Below the pieces are notes generated by a model that was given only the letters and a program-made list of their open reading frames with translations, did no database searches and was not told the DNA's origin. The translations under genes and the position numbers were made by a program. Positions 23,194 to 37,160 of a DNA stretch of 64,000 nt are shown piece by piece. Position 1 is the stretch's first letter. Each line of letters begins with the position of its first letter. The stretch comes from Serilophus lunatus (lineage: Eukaryota > Chordata > Aves > Passeriformes > Eurylaimidae): positions 28,388 through 92,387 of the forward strand of contig VXBA01001343.1 in NCBI GenBank assembly GCA_013399895.1, in the 5' to 3' direction.

Positions 23194-26100
23194 AATAAAT
23201 ACAGTATTCACAATTTTGAAAGCTTTTCCCACTACATTTACAGCCAGGCTACTCATTACCACCATACCTGCTTTCATATGTGCTTGGATCTTTTTGGAAA
23301 ACAAAAAGCAACTCAAAAGTGCAAAATAAAGAAAAATGAAAAAGAAAATAAGAATGTTTAATGAATTGCTGACAAGTTCTATTCCAGATATCCACATCCC
23401 AGCCTCTGACTCCATTCTGCATCACATCACATCAATATTCTGCAGCCAAACCTGCCTATTTCCACAGAATGCTACAAAGACTTTCTGTGAGAGTCACTTG
23501 AACCATTGACATAAAGCAGGCCAAAAATGCACAAAATATGGGATACAAACAGCCAAGCCAGTAGAAGAAAACCCAGAGAGTTGAAACTTTTTCAAAGAGA
23601 TGTCAGGAAAGTGTGTTTGCCTCAGGAGTCTTTACATAAGTCCAGGAATAATCTGTCCCCCAGATCCAGGCAGAATTCAGCACAAATTCATATCAAATGC
23701 TCCAATTGGAGGAAATGCACTTTGTTGCTCACACCTGATTCAGCTGAGCTGAGACAACCAAGGTGGTGCATTGTCCAGAGTGAAGAACTGACTGGTTCTT
23801 CCAGGCTGAGAGAGCCAAAATGTGAGGCAATGTCACACTTCTGTGCCTCATTGCACAACTTTAATAAAATGCAGCTACTGTTCCAGCACACTGCCAAATC
23901 CCAGGCTGAAAATTTGGGAGTAGCTGTCTAATGATTGAAGACAGAAATGAATTCACAGGTTCTGTGCCTTGCAGTGCAACAAAAAAACAATACCACCTAC
24001 TGTGGACAGATGACAAAAATATTCCCTTATCCCTGCACAACAAACAGGGAGTGAAAAACCTTCCTTCCTTTGTTCATTCCCAGAATGTGAAATGACAATG
24101 GATTTTTGCTGCCATGCTCCAGGCACATTTAAAAGAGAATTTCTGTGTTTCCCTTGGGAAAGAATACACAATTTCCAGTCAGATTGCATTGGCACAGGCC
24201 AGGAGAGGCTGGGAGCAGGGCACGCAGGCACAAGGTTAGAAAACAAAATTCAAACGAAATTCAAAGTGTGGAGGAGATGGAGGGGACAGTCAGAAGGAAA
24301 GCCTGTGGAAGTAGGGAACATATTTTCAAAAACAAGCTGTGCTTTACGCTTTATGGCCTGGTGGCAGCTGTTTTCCTTCCTTTTTCTTCCCTTCTTGACT
24401 GCAGCAAGCTGGAAGTGGTGCAGGAGGAATTCTGAATCCCAGGAGCTGGCGAGAGGCCCCAGGTCTTTGCAGCACAAAGTGAAAAGGGCAGGTCATTCAA
24501 GATCATTCAAAATTGCCACTGATGAGCAAGAAAATATTTTTGGTTTGTGTTTGGTGTCCTTGCAGGGGTGCAAGTCCAGATGAGAGATAAAGTGTAGGAG
24601 ATGAACAAAATCCTGTGACACTGGTGCCTGGTGTGAGAAAATTCATGACACTATGACAATGGGAATAGGGAATAGAGACACACTGTTTAAACAGCTCCTG
24701 GTAAATCAGGGCCACCTAAATTATATCTTTTGGTTTATCTGATGTATGATCACAGCTTAATATCATCATTGCAATGACTGGAGAGAGTTTTCATAGAATC
24801 CTGTGGATATCCTACAGGCATTCTGTGGTTATGGTTTAGCCCTGAGCTTTGCCATCCTTGTACTTTTCACAGATCACATTCCCAAACAGAACAAATCACA
24901 TCAATCAGGCCTTGCAGGAAAAGATGATCTATGCAACAGCTAAATCCTAAAGCCCCAAAATACACCATTACACAACTTGTCAGCAGATATTTACCTTGGT
25001 GGCTACTGAAGCAAAGTAGCTGGTGGTCTCTTGTCTTGAGGAAATGGATTATTTTTTTCTATTGCATCTCCATATTAATGTATTGTAAGAGGTTTCCAGT
25101 AGGGATGTCCTGCTGAGCAGGTGTGGGCAAAGCTTTTGCTTCCAAGAGCCTCTGCCAGGGGCAGGAGGTGGTGGAATTTGACTCATTTGTCCAAGAGAGG
25201 GTCCAAACTTGCAGCTCCCCAGGGATTTTTTTTTCCTGCCAGCCTGCAATCTGTGGCAATTGCTTTAAGTGTGACATAAAAAATACAGCAAATATGTAGT
25301 ATCTGCTGGAGCAATGGTAGGAAGAAGCAGGAGACCTGCTGGAATTTACAAATTGTCTTTGACAAGTGAACATAGCACCATGTTTCATGGAAACAGTGAA
25401 TTGGACACTTGCCTGATTCAGCAAAGGAGCTGTCTTTATAATTTGCATTTCACTTAAATTTTATCTGTCCCCTAGTTTTATTCCCTGTCCCCTAGTTTTA
25501 TTCCCAAGAACTTGGCTTCATTAGACCAAGTGGGATTTTTTTTTTCACCCTCTCCAAATTTCATTTCCCTTGAAATAATTTTTTAAACTAGGGTTTTTAT
25601 TTACCAGTTGTCAAGCATAAACACTAATTTGATTCCTCATGAAGCAGAATCGTGATACAGAACTAAGTTGAAGGATTCAATCAGTACTGAAAGCTGACCA
25701 GCCAGTCTTCAACTCACATTAAAAAAAAAAAAGATTAAACTTTGCAGTCTATGAAAGTAGAGCTGGCATTTGGGCATAGAAGGCACGCAAGCAAGGTCCT
25801 ATTTTTAAAAGAAATTATCACAAGTCAAAATCTTGAAAAAAAAATTATTGCTTGTGAAAGTCAAATCCACAGAGAAAAAACTCAAGCCCAAGATATATTC
25901 CATCTGGGGATACCAAAAAGGAAGAGAGAGTGGTGGGCAGAGGCAAAACTTTTGAATATGATTCCAGCTCTTGGCTAAATTCTCTTTATACAACTGGCCT
26001 CTTTCTCCGCGTTTCTCCAAGATTAGGGTGAAATGTCATTGTGTGCAATCTCTGGGCTGCATAGTCCAGAGGTATTAATCTAATGCAAAGGTCTGGTGAA

Positions 26101-26294
26101 GTTTTGTGGCTGTTTTTCATTGCTGGAATGCTGGTAGAGCTGGTTTGGAAGATTGATAAGTTCTGTTTGCTCCCAGATTTATGAGGCTCTTTCCCTGAGC
26201 AGTGCAAAGATGCATTTTTTATAATTCACAGACATACCTGAAACCACACCGAGCTCTGATGTGTTCTGTTCAGTACCACTGCTCAGAGGGAGGG
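23194..26294. other. Unique non-coding DNA
   Basis: 3.1 kb of AT-rich DNA. It contains one perfect 20-base tandem duplication (25465-25504) and a short A run near 25722-25733. The longest open frame (24092-24583, +, 163 codons) has no recognised domain and mixed composition. No RNA gene seen. Confidence 0.5.
25465..25504. repeat. Perfect 20-bp tandem duplication
   Basis: Two identical, adjacent copies of 'ctgtcccctagttttattcc'. Absence of any mismatch in otherwise unconstrained DNA suggests a recent replication-slippage duplication, or an assembly artefact. Confidence 0.9.
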
Positions 26295-26882
26295 ATCATA
26301 GAATCATGGAATGGTTTGGGATGGAAGGGACCTTAAAGATCATCCAGTTCCAACCCTTGCCCTGGGCAGGGATGCCTCCCACTATCCCAGGTTGCTGAAG
26401 ACCCCATTCAACCTGGCCTTGGACACTTCCAGGGATGAGGAGTCCACAAATTCTCTGGGCACCCTGTGCCAGGGCCTCCCTATCCTCATAAGAAAGAGTG
26501 CTTTTTTAATAACTAATCTAGCCCTGCCCACTTTCAGTGTAAAGCCATCCCCTCTCGTCCTGTCCCTGCATCCCTTGGAAATGGTCTCTCTCCATCTTTC
26601 CTGCAGCTCCTCCAGCTCCTGCAAGGCCACCCTGAGTTCCCCCCAAAGCTTCTCCTGTGCAGCTGAACAATCCCAGCTCTCCCAGCCTTTCCTCCCAGCA
26701 GAGCTGCTCCAGCCCTCTGCTCATCCTGGGGCCTCCTCTGGACTCTCTCCAGCAGCTCCAGGTCCTTGCTGGGCTGGATCCCAGGGCTGGAGCAGCTCTG
26801 CAGGGGGGTCTCACCTGAGGGGGCACAGGGGCACAATCCCCCCTCCCCTGCTGCCCACAGTGAGAGATCAGCCCAGGATCAG
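26295..26882 (-). mobile_element. CR1 LINE fragment, long antisense copy
   Basis: The + strand begins with the reverse-complement terminus 'atcatagaatcatggaatgg' and keeps about 590 bases: the 3' untranslated part, 'ggtctctctccatctttcct' and the ORF2 C-terminal region ('ctctggactctctccagcag'). The frame 26311-26928 (+, 205 codons), open on the antisense strand, is a by-product of the GC-rich repeat and not a gene. The region 26883-27030 may be a further eroded part of the same insertion. Confidence 0.92.
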
Positions 26883-28095
26883 TTGGATTTCTGGAATGGA
26901 CCATATCCAGCCTCTTCCACACCATTAACATCCAGGGCTGCTCCCAGTCTGAGCCACTTCTCAAGCTCTTCAGGCTCCTCTGGATGGCCCTGTCCTTCAT
27001 ATGAGACACTGCACCTTAACCTCCCACAGGACCACATCTCCTGATGGGAAGGGAGCAGCTCTAGCAAGGGTTGTTTGGGGGAGAACAGGACCAGCAATGC
27101 GATATCACTTCAGAGTGTCTCCATAAAGTGGTTGTTATAAAAAATTCAGTGCATTCTTCAGGTTCCTCACTGTGCAGCAGGGAATACAGCACTTGGCAAC
27201 ATGGATGGGAGATACAGTTGGGACTGATTAGAAGTGGTTGAAAGGTTTCCTATTTGCTCCTAGAAAATCACTGTGGATTACAGCAGCAAATGAGGGGAAA
27301 AAAACCCCAACCAAACAAAAAAAACCCCACTAATCCCCCCCACCAAACCCAAACCAGCCTTCAGAAAAGTGTTAAAATGCCTGTGTTTGGTATGAAAAGG
27401 AGTTTTATTCAAATTAAAATAAAAATGAAAAGTCTTGATGGTTGGGAAATCTTTTAAAATTAAATATTGTGCTTCATGAAATTGCAACTAAAGAAAAATG
27501 ACAGCAAGTGTTTTTACTGCAGTAAGAAAAATTTATAGAGAGTTGACAGACTCAAAAATTATTTGCATAGTGCAAATTCTGGAATGCATAATATCTTAGG
27601 GAGAAAATCAAAGGAAAATCTTAATTGTAGAGGAGGGACAAGGCTATTACAACATGTCTAGATGAATCACTGCATGAAAAATGCATCTGTGACACATAAA
27701 GTTAAAACTACAGGACTGCTTGGGATGAATTGCAACACAGAAGAATTAAGAGCAACATGGGGCAGATTTTTTAATCAAATAAATGAAGTGTGCAAATTGC
27801 CTGTAAAATCCACTCAATATGAGCCCAATTTAAACCCAGTTTGGACCACTGGAAAGGTAGGAGTGGACTTTGTGTCAGGGGCCAGGATGCTGGGAAAGTG
27901 ATTTTCTTGAAACAGTATTAATCCTTTTCTTGAATTACATTCCATTTTCAAGTCATTTGCTCACACTGTAACTCAGATATCCCCTCTTAAAAAGACACAC
28001 ATTGAGGCTCCTGTTTATTGTTGAAATCCATTTATCTCTTTTAGGTAGAGAAGCTGGTGAGCCATGGTGGGACTGAGGTTAAAAACAACTTAGTG
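26883..28095. other. Unique non-coding DNA with low-complexity patch
   Basis: It contains a C/A-rich low-complexity patch at about 27297-27358. A frame at 27662-27901 (+) has a donor-like AAG|GTAGGA near 27856, but the only upstream AG lacks a pyrimidine tract. No function was recognised. Confidence 0.45.
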
Positions 28096-28237
28096 AATCA
28101 CAGAATCATTGGGGATGGAAAAGATCTCCAGAATACAAGCTGTGCTTGATCCCCACCCTGTCCCCCAGCCCAGAGCCCTGAGTGCCACGTCCATCATTCC
28201 CTGGGCACCTCCAGGGCTGGGCACTGCCCCCCTCCCT
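28096..28237 (-). mobile_element. CR1 LINE 3' fragment ending at an N
   Basis: The + strand runs 'aatcacagaatcattgggga', 'ccccaccctgtcccccagcc', 'ctgagtgccacgtccatc' to 'gcccccctccct', then stops at an N. It matches 40868-41020 almost base for base up to the N, so the 5' part of the element is probably missing from the assembly rather than from the genome. Confidence 0.9.
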
Positions 28238-28238
28238 N
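28238..28238. other. Single-N assembly join
   Basis: One N between CR1 sequence on the left and AT-rich unique DNA on the right. The true distance is unknown. Confidence 0.75.
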
Positions 28239-30677
28239 GCTCATATGACTCAGTGAATAATATTCTCTGGAGTTTATTGAAAATAAAGTAGATAAAAGTA
28301 AGTAAAATGGTTATGGTACATCCAAAGAGAAGGTGACCATCCAGTGTTCTGGTCCAACACGTGTATCTGTGTGTCCTGTGCATGTGGTTACTCTGTTTTG
28401 ACTGACCCTATGAGTCCCATTCTGTTTGTAAGCACTGAAATAAGAACCACTGAGAGAACTTCTGTTCTAAATGCCCTTCATCAAGACCACCAATACCTGC
28501 ATATGAGCCAGTAAGAGACTGAAAATTTGTTCTCATAAAAGACAAATCACAGGTTTGTCTGAGTCCCGTAGCAGGTGACAGCCTTTTGCAGAAGCCTTGG
28601 ACCATGCACAGCTCCATTGGTGGCCACCAGGACCATTCATCCCACAGATTCACCCATTCTCCTGCAAGGATCCAGCAGTAGGATTCCATCCTCCAGGCAC
28701 ATCAAACGATTGGGACACGACAAAAGACTTATAAATACATCCTCCACTTCTGCCACAGGCCTTTCCCAGATGGGAGAGGATGAATTGTCCAGATGCCAAG
28801 TGCCTTGTTTGTGCCCTCACTGGGGAACTGAAGGGCAAGGTTCATCCAGAAGCACAGTTTCAAGACTCTCAAAGTATTTAGACAGCTTTGCAAAATATCA
28901 TTTCCCTTTCCTACAATTTGCAGAAACAGTTGGTGACAAATATTGATAATAATTTGGGCCAACATTCTTTCATTTTGTGAAGTGATGAAACCAGATTTTA
29001 TGACACTTTAATAGGAAAATTTTAAAGCAACAGCTTTAAAACAGTTTCACAGAACATTAATTGTTTGGTGTATGACATAACTCTGGCTTCGTTGTAAAAT
29101 GCTTAAATGGGTAACATGGGGAAAACTTCATTAATACCAGGCTTAATGAGACAGCTGATGCTTTCCTAATGCCTCTCATATTTTTCAAATTTGTTGCCTG
29201 TCAGCCTTTTAGGTTTATATATCTACTAGAAATTCTGTTCCTTTCTGGTAGAACACTTTATATTCCAGGTAATTTGTCTATTTCTTGACCACTCTTCTTC
29301 TTTCCCCTCTGTCTCTACCTGCACACTCAAAGCATGACATCAGTTTCAACCTCTGACATGGTTAAATCAGGCACTAAATCAGTTGTTACAATTCCCATAC
29401 TGCTGCCTCGAGCCCTTGATATTTAAATCACTCAAGCAGTGAAAAAATAACATATTCATATTAAAAAAAGGGGGTGAGGAGAATACTGAGGTTGTAAAAT
29501 TAGTCCTTCTGTGCAAGGAAACAACAGAACTGTTGTCTCCTGTGTAATTCCAATTAAGCCTTCTGTGTGCATGGGTGATGATAAGTACCTGGTCACGTAT
29601 TCCTGTCCTCCCATGGGATTCCTGTTTCATTTCACACACAAAGGGAATGACAATTACCCAAAGGGTTGTTCTATGATTTCTTTTTACTGCAGTAATTCAG
29701 TCTGTGGCCTGGCCCACCCTGCAAAATCAGGACTGAAGACTGAATTGTTGTCTTTGTTATTGGTTTATGTGTGGAAATCTCTCTCCAGCATGGAAAAAAC
29801 AGCCTTCAGACCACCCCAGTGAGACTGAATATTGTTCTTGCTTTACACAGGAACATCTGGAACAACTAATTATCTGGGAGGGGTTTTCTCTCTCCTCTGG
29901 CTAGAGAGGGAGACTATATGACAAGTATAAGTTTTAGTAGCTTAATATTAGACAAGGTTTACTGATTTGACCACACCATTGTGCTAATTCTATGGTGCAC
30001 ATAGAGATAAGTAGCAGCTCTCCTGGGCAGCTTGAAACCCTTGACAAAAAGAGAAAAACCTCTCTTCCAGATGTCTCCATTCTCATCCAACATGCAGCTC
30101 TTGCTTTCAACAGCAAGATAAGTGTCCCCTTACCAAAGTCTTCTCTGCCCTTTACAATCCACCAGCATCAATGAGCAGGATCACTGGTGGATTAGGGGCT
30201 GATTCTCCCACTGTGTCTGCTCACAGTCTGCTCATCCACTGTCAAACCCTCAGAACTCTAAAATTAGTCAAATACGTATTAAGACGTGAAATTCCAGGTC
30301 CAAGCTGCAACACCAGTGATACCTCAGGATGTCAACCACCAGAACAGCCCTACAGATCTGCCAAGGCATTTCCCTTCATCAAGGCACCCAGTAAAGGATT
30401 TAAGTCACCTGCTTTAAATCCACTTACTTAATTTTGCCATTTAGAGGACCATGACACTTAGCTGCTGTCACAAATTAATTTCCAACTCTGGCCAAGGTGG
30501 CCCTGGAATAACTGGATGGGGAGGATTTAGCATTGCCACTGGCAACAGCTGTGGTGGTACCTTCCCACTGCCTGTTCCCACAAAATCAAGACACAGGAGA
30601 GGGGCAACATGGACAGCAGGCAACTGTGGCATCCTGGATCATGTCTCTAAGACAAGAATGACAGATTTCTACTCTTA
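28239..30677. other. Unique non-coding DNA
   Basis: AT-rich with few CpG. No mobile element, RNA gene or convincing exon seen. Open frames reach 123 codons at 28575-28946 (+), with overlapping frames on the other strand. Confidence 0.5.
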
Positions 30678-30750
30678 TCACAGAATCATTTTGGTTGAAA
30701 AAGACCTCAAAGATCGAGTCCAACCTTCTGTCCGTCTCCACATCAAATGA
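30678..30750 (-). mobile_element. CR1 LINE 3' tail
   Basis: The + strand reads 'atcacagaatcattttggtt', then 'gaaaaagacctcaaagatcg' and 'agtccaaccttctg', the reverse complement of a CR1 terminus. Only about 70 bases remain, so the subfamily cannot be judged. Confidence 0.82.
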
Positions 30751-33700
30751 TAAAGCTATGCCTTTTGTCAGCATTGCAAGAGGGCAGATTATTACAAAAC
30801 CTCTGGGAGCATTTATGATGTTTTACTGATCCACAAGTCTGGCATTTGCATTTATGCAGCAAAAAAAAAAAAAAAGTGTCATTATCATGAATTACTCAGG
30901 TAGAGCTTCATGGATACTGCCTTCAGTTACTATCATTTATTTTTTGGATGAAATCCACTATTGTGCAACTCTCTGTAAAAATCACAGGTACCTCTTAGAG
31001 AGTGTAAGCCCAGAGGGGAAGTGATGAGTAGACATTGTGCTTGTACTTTACACCACAGCAAATATCATCCCACAGGCATTACCTGATGTGCCTTGAATGT
31101 TCAAAACAGATGGTAACAGAACTCTCTTTTTCTAACAGTCTTCTCTGGATTTCAGTGAAAGAGCAAAAATATTATATCCCTTCAGCTCAAAACACTAATG
31201 AACAGCAGAAACGCTCCTTATAAGAATTCTGCACTCCTCTCCTTGCTATCATAATCCCGATTTTAAATGAGGACACAGTCAGGTGACACAGAACCTTTGA
31301 GATTACACTTCTCAAGAAAAATGAGTCATTTTTTCTTGTTACCACCCTTATGGCTGGAATTTTCTGGAGCAGACCCACTGCAGAAGTCTGGAAAACACAG
31401 GAAATACAAACCTTCCTATTTAAATGGAAATGCAAGATTTATAATAACTGATGGATAAGGTGTATCTGTTTTGTCTAATTTAAAATCAAGACATCTATAC
31501 AGGCTATAATATAAATGTGTTTTTAGAGCAGGAAAGGCCACAGCAACAAAGGAAGTAAAATATATCAACTCAGGCTGTAGCTCATTTGAAAACTCACTTA
31601 ACATCAGAAAAACAAGGACTTGGTTGATTTGGGAAGAGGATTGGGATAGAGCAGGCTAAGGTCCAGCACACAGCACTCAAAAAAGAGCCAAAATTGAATG
31701 GAAAATATGACAAGTCTGGAAAAGCTGACCAAGCCTTGCTGATTTACATGTGCTTTCCATTGTAATTAGCTGCCTGATGCTGGAGAGCTGATTGATCATG
31801 ACCCCTGGGAGGAGTTGCGTGACTGCGGAATCCCTCGAGTTGATCACTTAAAATATATCTCATAACGAGTCCTTGGTATTTTCCAGTGTTTGGCACAGAC
31901 GTAAAGACACAGCAACCCCTGGCCCAGCATCTCTGCCTCGTTTTGCCCATTTCCAGTCACTACAGACTGAGCCTGTTAGAGCAAGAAAACAGAGAGATTC
32001 ACGTATTTGAATCCCTGTTTTCCCTCTCTGACTTTTGTATAATTCAACCATTACACTTAAACCACCAGAACACACTTATCTTTAAGTATATAAGGACCCA
32101 GAATCTTATCAACACATCTATTCCAGTGTCCTACCTTCTTTGTGTTTGTATTTCATGGACCAGCACAAGCAAATTCAAGATGCAGAGAGAGAAGGGCTTG
32201 TACTATTCCCCCTATTCCCACACCCACCCAGCAGACAAGGAGCAGAAATGCCTCTCCAGTCCATTCATGAAAACATAAAATCTCCCCTCATGATGTGCTG
32301 GGCCAGGGGTGCATTCAAAGTGCTCCTTGTGCCTGGAGGAGACTTGATAGAGTTTTATGTACAACTTCTGGGATTCTCTTTCAACTAATGATAGATATGT
32401 TTCAGCAGCCAAATGCAAATTCATTCTTTTCCTTCTGTTATTTGGATCCATGAGTGTTTGCTTTACAGGGTGTGCTCATAAATTGGTGCAAACCCTCAGG
32501 TTAAACCCATGTCACCTGGAGCAAAAGCATTTTGGCAAGAAGAGAGCTAAACTACAGAGGTGTGGAAAGGTGCAGTGCAATGGGCACAGGGATGAGTGCT
32601 CCGGGTCTGAATGAATCCATCTGGAGTTTCTGTGCAATTCCCTTCTTCCCTCAGTTGTCTTCCCTACAAAACAAGGACTAGCCAAGGCACTAGTCAACAG
32701 AAAACTTATTCCACAGTCCAGGAAACAAGGGAAACACTTCACCTGAATCTGTTAGAGGAGGCAAAACTATCCCTGCTCTTTGCAGAGGAGAAGAGAGCTG
32801 TTCTTTTCCTCCCACTCTCTCCTACCTGCACCTCTGAGGATTACAACGTGTTTACTCACAGTACATATGTTCTGCAAGGGTTTCTTACCTGATATTTGCA
32901 CAATATTTTGCTCCCGGAGAACACCATGCAAGAATTATCATCCTGTGGAAAAACTTCCTGCAAATGTTCCCCACAGCAAGTGGCATAAAGCAAAAACTTG
33001 GGAATGGGATGTGACTCATATGCCTGTAATGATAGCCCTGGAGATGCTGCTGCTTTCAAATACCACCATCAGATACCAGATCAAGATTAATAATTGCAGG
33101 CCTGTTAGAAGGAAGACAGAGATGCAGAGTGACTTGTGTGTGCAAGTACAGAGGAATCAAGAGTCAGCACTGCTATAGTTGTCCCCAAAATAATCCAAAA
33201 TCATTAAGACTTTGTGATCACTTCCCACCAAGCATAAACAATTCACGGAGTTAAAACCAATGTTACATAAACAAACAAATGTTGGGGATTTTTTTTTTTT
33301 TAAGATGTAATGATGGGTTGTTCACAAACACATTCAGACTGTGCTAAAGGATACTGGCTGGGAATATAAAATATGTTGCTTATTTACATAAAGACATATT
33401 TTTAACTTGAATTTTAAACCCATTCAAGTCAATGACAGCTGCCAATTTTAGAATCAGTCCAGTCAGGCCTAGCAGAGAAGTTAACATTGCCTTGCCTGGG
33501 ATACCAAATAACACCAAGGGCTCAAATACACCAGCATTTCCATAGGATAGGAATTTGATAGGCATCTGCTGCTCTCCTGTAATTCTCCACTTCCATATAC
33601 ACTGCAGGCAGGAAATCTGAATTAACTCAGCCAGCTTCCATTGAAGAAGCCACACTTGAATCCATCACATCCTGATTTTTAGTGGAAATATAAAACACAC

Positions 33701-34197
33701 ATGAGTTGCCATCATATATCAGCAGTTGGATAAAGGTCTCTTGCCTTGTGATAACCTTTTTGCTGTGCCCTCTATGCACATAAATGTCTGAGTCTAATGT
33801 GAGGTCCTTCACCTCTGCTCAAATACACTGTTTTTTATAAACATAAAATATATTTCTATATGAAATAAAAAGGTAAGTTTGGAGGAGCTGGGATTAGGTC
33901 TGCAAGCAGGAATCACAACCTGCCAGCAGTATGGGATGTTGTAGCAGGCAATTTATATTTCACAACAGTGAAAGAAAGATGATCTTTGTGGTCTTTTATG
34001 GAAAACATGCTCCTGTCATTCAGTGTCCTCACACTCCCACCAGGAATTAAACACTGAGACACTATTTTGATCTCTGTCATTGTCTGCTCCTGCTTCAGGA
34101 TGAATGGAGAATTGCAAGTTTTCCAGCATGGAGCCATTTGAGTGACTGTACTTCTCTTCAAGAATACTAATATTTTTTTTTTATATATTTGTTTTAG
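30751..34197. other. Unique non-coding DNA
   Basis: 3.4 kb of AT-rich DNA with A/T homopolymers at 30861-30875 and 33289-33302. Open frames stay under 135 codons and show no domain. No element recognised. Confidence 0.5.
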
Positions 34198-34292
34198 CTC
34201 TGGGCCACCTGATCTAGTGGAAGGTGCCCCTGCCCATGACAAGGAGGTGGAATGGGATGATCTTTAAGGTCCTTTCCAACCCAAATCATTTG
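34198..34292 (+). mobile_element. CR1 LINE 3' tail
   Basis: Sense tail with 'ggtgcccctgcccatgacaa', 'gatgatctttaaggtccttt' and 'ccaacccaaatcatttgc'. The typical terminal octamer is partly lost. It is preceded by a T/A-rich tract (34170-34190) that is not part of the element. Confidence 0.8.
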
Positions 34293-36444
34293 CATTCAAA
34301 AAAAGAAAAGTTCAAGTCTAAAGTCTCCAAGATGTGATTTCTCTCTTTTCAGTGATGGTAGATGAGTTTAGGAAACAAGTGTAGACTCATCATGAGCCTG
34401 AAGTGAACAGGAGTAGGTGACCCAGCTGACAGCACTGCAATTAATACTTTCCTGACACAAAATTTTTTGAACACTTGTCTCTGCATAGAAGTGTGGGTTA
34501 ATATATCAAGACTACTGGTTAAATTGTTGTAAAGCAACATCCATCCAAAAATATTATCCTGAAGATGAAGATAGTTCTTCCAAGGAATCCAGTAGAGCAT
34601 TTTTCAGAAGCACATAGACCCAGCTTTATAGCACCAGGCAGTGATACCTGGCTGCTTCGAGGTTCTCTGCTGGCAGTGACCACATCAAAATTCACCAATT
34701 ATTGTGCAGAACTAGGAGAAAAAAAGGGTAAAAATAAGTATATATGTGTGTACACATGTGGAAATGACACATTTGCCCTCTCCCTCAGCCTGTCCTCTCT
34801 TTAACTGCTCTGAGAACCCCAGAACACTTTGGGGGTTTTTGCTTTGTGCCATGGCAGGTGGGAAAGTAAATCAAATTCTTTCCAATCACATGACAAGCAG
34901 AGGAAAGAGATGTCACTTTTTAACCCCCAAATTGCTCCTAGAAAAAAATGGTTCCAAGTGTAGCTCTGTAGTATTTGTGTCTGCATGTCCAGTGTGCCAT
35001 GAGGAGGGTAAAGGCCCCTTTGTTTGCTGCTGGGCAAAACATCAGTTGATTTGACACCTTGGTGCTGAGATAAACCTCAGATTTAGGTGTTAGCCTGCAT
35101 TTCAAAACATAAATGCAAAATAGTCCTTTTATAGCTTTATTTTGTTAGGTCTTCATTCTCCAAATCAGTCTCATTGTTAGAGTGGCACTTAAAAGAAAGA
35201 GGAGCTGGCAAGCCAACAACAGCAAGGCCCATGTAGGTCATTGAATCACCAACTTCATGTGAGTCACCAACAGAACAGCAATGCATTATCTAAGGTAATG
35301 TTTGCTAAACATTTTCTTTTGACAGGGAGACATATGCTGCACTGTTGGTTCATTAGGAGGTGTTTTAATTGTCAGACATTAGTCTGGCATTTTCACGTTG
35401 CCTTCTTCCAGCTCAGGCTCTGTCAAATGAGCTAAACAAAGAAGGACTTCCAGTGATCAACTGTCAGCCCATGGGCTGGTTATTTTTGAAAGAAATCCTG
35501 TCTGCCATCTTCTGAGCCTTCCCACAGACACAGGTCTCTTTGTTTTCCTCTGTACACTCAAAGCTAGGGGAAAAAAACCCCCAAACCTGCTATAGTTAGT
35601 CTGGGTGATTTTGGAGAGGACCCAGACCAAAGGTGCTACTGCTTTCAAACTAAGGGTTTTTTTAATAGTTTGGATAAAAGCCTACCTTGATTTTGAGCTA
35701 TTTTAACTGCAAAATGGATTTTAAATTAAAATGTTAAGGGCTGGACTCTGGAGGCACAGATGGTACCTGGTGACTAAGCCCCACAGAAAATGAGCAGGAT
35801 TTGGGTGTTTCATTCCCCTAGATGACATTACACATCTCCCACTAAACCTTTCTAGTAAGGACCCAAAGAAATCCTTTTCTTTTTTTTCTTAACTTCATTC
35901 TCCTGTTTGAGTCTTCTCTTACAAAAATAAGTTGAATTGCTTCAAGTGTTGGAGATTTTTCTCTGGTTCTCCTTAGAAATGGTGAAAGGGAAATAAAAAT
36001 CCACAGCTGGTGGTCCTCAGCCTGTGATAAAAATTTTGAGGGATGTACACCACCTGGATAGAGGTCAGTCTGGTATTTCAGTTTGTCTTTGGGTTATTTC
36101 CCTGGTTCTCTGCCTCTGACTTCTCCTGAAGGGACCTCCCTGTGAGTGGGAATTACCTTCTCCCTCCCTCAAGGGGTGCTGAGTGTCCAAGCCACCTTCA
36201 GAAGGGAGGGGCATTCCAAGCACCTCACACTTTACACACTGAGCCCAGCAAGTGTCAGGAAACGAATTTTCATCTGTAACCATCCATCATTTTCTTGCCA
36301 TATGTGTCAGCTCCCCTGGTTAGGATCATATCCCAGAGCACACTAAAGGAGATGGTTCATCTCCCTCCACAGGGGATATTTATGACAGCCCTGGTAATAT
36401 TGCAATGGGACTTTTTACTACACTTGTACAGAAATAGAAATACT

Positions 36445-36478
36445 CCTCTGCTCTGCTTTGCTTTACTTTGCTTTGTTC
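36445..36478. repeat. (CTTTG/CTCTG)n pentanucleotide microsatellite
   Basis: About seven imperfect pentamers alternating CTCTG, CTTTG and CTTTA. Only a simple repeat is implied. Confidence 0.75.
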
Positions 36479-37145
36479 CAAATGCACTTTTTACCTCTTG
36501 GAAATCACTCTTTTCCTCCATAAATCACTGCAGTCCTGGCTTACTTAATTCAGGGGGGCAGACAGAGGAGGGGGAAGTTGGCCACCTTGATTTAATTTCC
36601 TCTCCGAAGAGGAGAAAATTTTGATTGAGGAAGCCACAAGGAGACATTCCCTATAGGGACTCAATATTTGAAATTTAATTTCCTTCTTACTGAGCTGGAT
36701 GTTGTTGTTGTTGGAATCAACAGACAGAAGAGCTGAGCAAGTGATGAAAAGACCTACCTGAAGGTGCTGAAAATGCAACATCCATTTGAAAAGTCCTGCT
36801 AATATTTAATGGATTTTGTGACAAAAGAGTTGCAGAATTTCTTATGCAGTGATTTTGAATTAAAATGCATTAAATTCATGTTTAAAATGCATAAAATAAG
36901 CTGCCTGTGCAGAGTAAATTGGACAGAAATTTAGGATAGGAAAATTACACATTTGGGTGTTTAACTTTCATTTACTGTTACTAAACAGAATTTTGGAGCC
37001 ACAGTTCCTACTAATTGAAAATAGTGAAGCATTTTGACTGGTTAGTGTGCAATGGATATACACAACTCTCTCTTCTTTTGATTCAGCTCACAATGCAACA
37101 CCTTCCTTCTCACTCTTCCTCTAGGGCAGGTGTTATGGAGTGAAG

Positions 37146-37160
37146 TTAATTAGCAATTAA
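37146..37160. promoter_or_regulatory. Possible paired homeodomain site
   Basis: TTAATTAGCAATTAA is nearly its own reverse complement and contains TAATTA and AATTA cores about one helical half-turn apart. Homeodomain proteins bind TAATTA. In DNA this AT-rich such a site is expected by chance at appreciable frequency, so only cross-species conservation would give it weight. Confidence 0.2.

Noticed and set aside
24092..24583. 163-codon frame in unique DNA
   Set aside because: The composition is rich in W, K, R and C without any motif, and a second overlapping frame on the same strand is also open, so it is probably random.
26311..26928. 205-codon open frame on the + strand
   Set aside because: It runs antisense through a CR1 fragment; GC-rich CR1 has few stop codons in this frame and no gene is implied.
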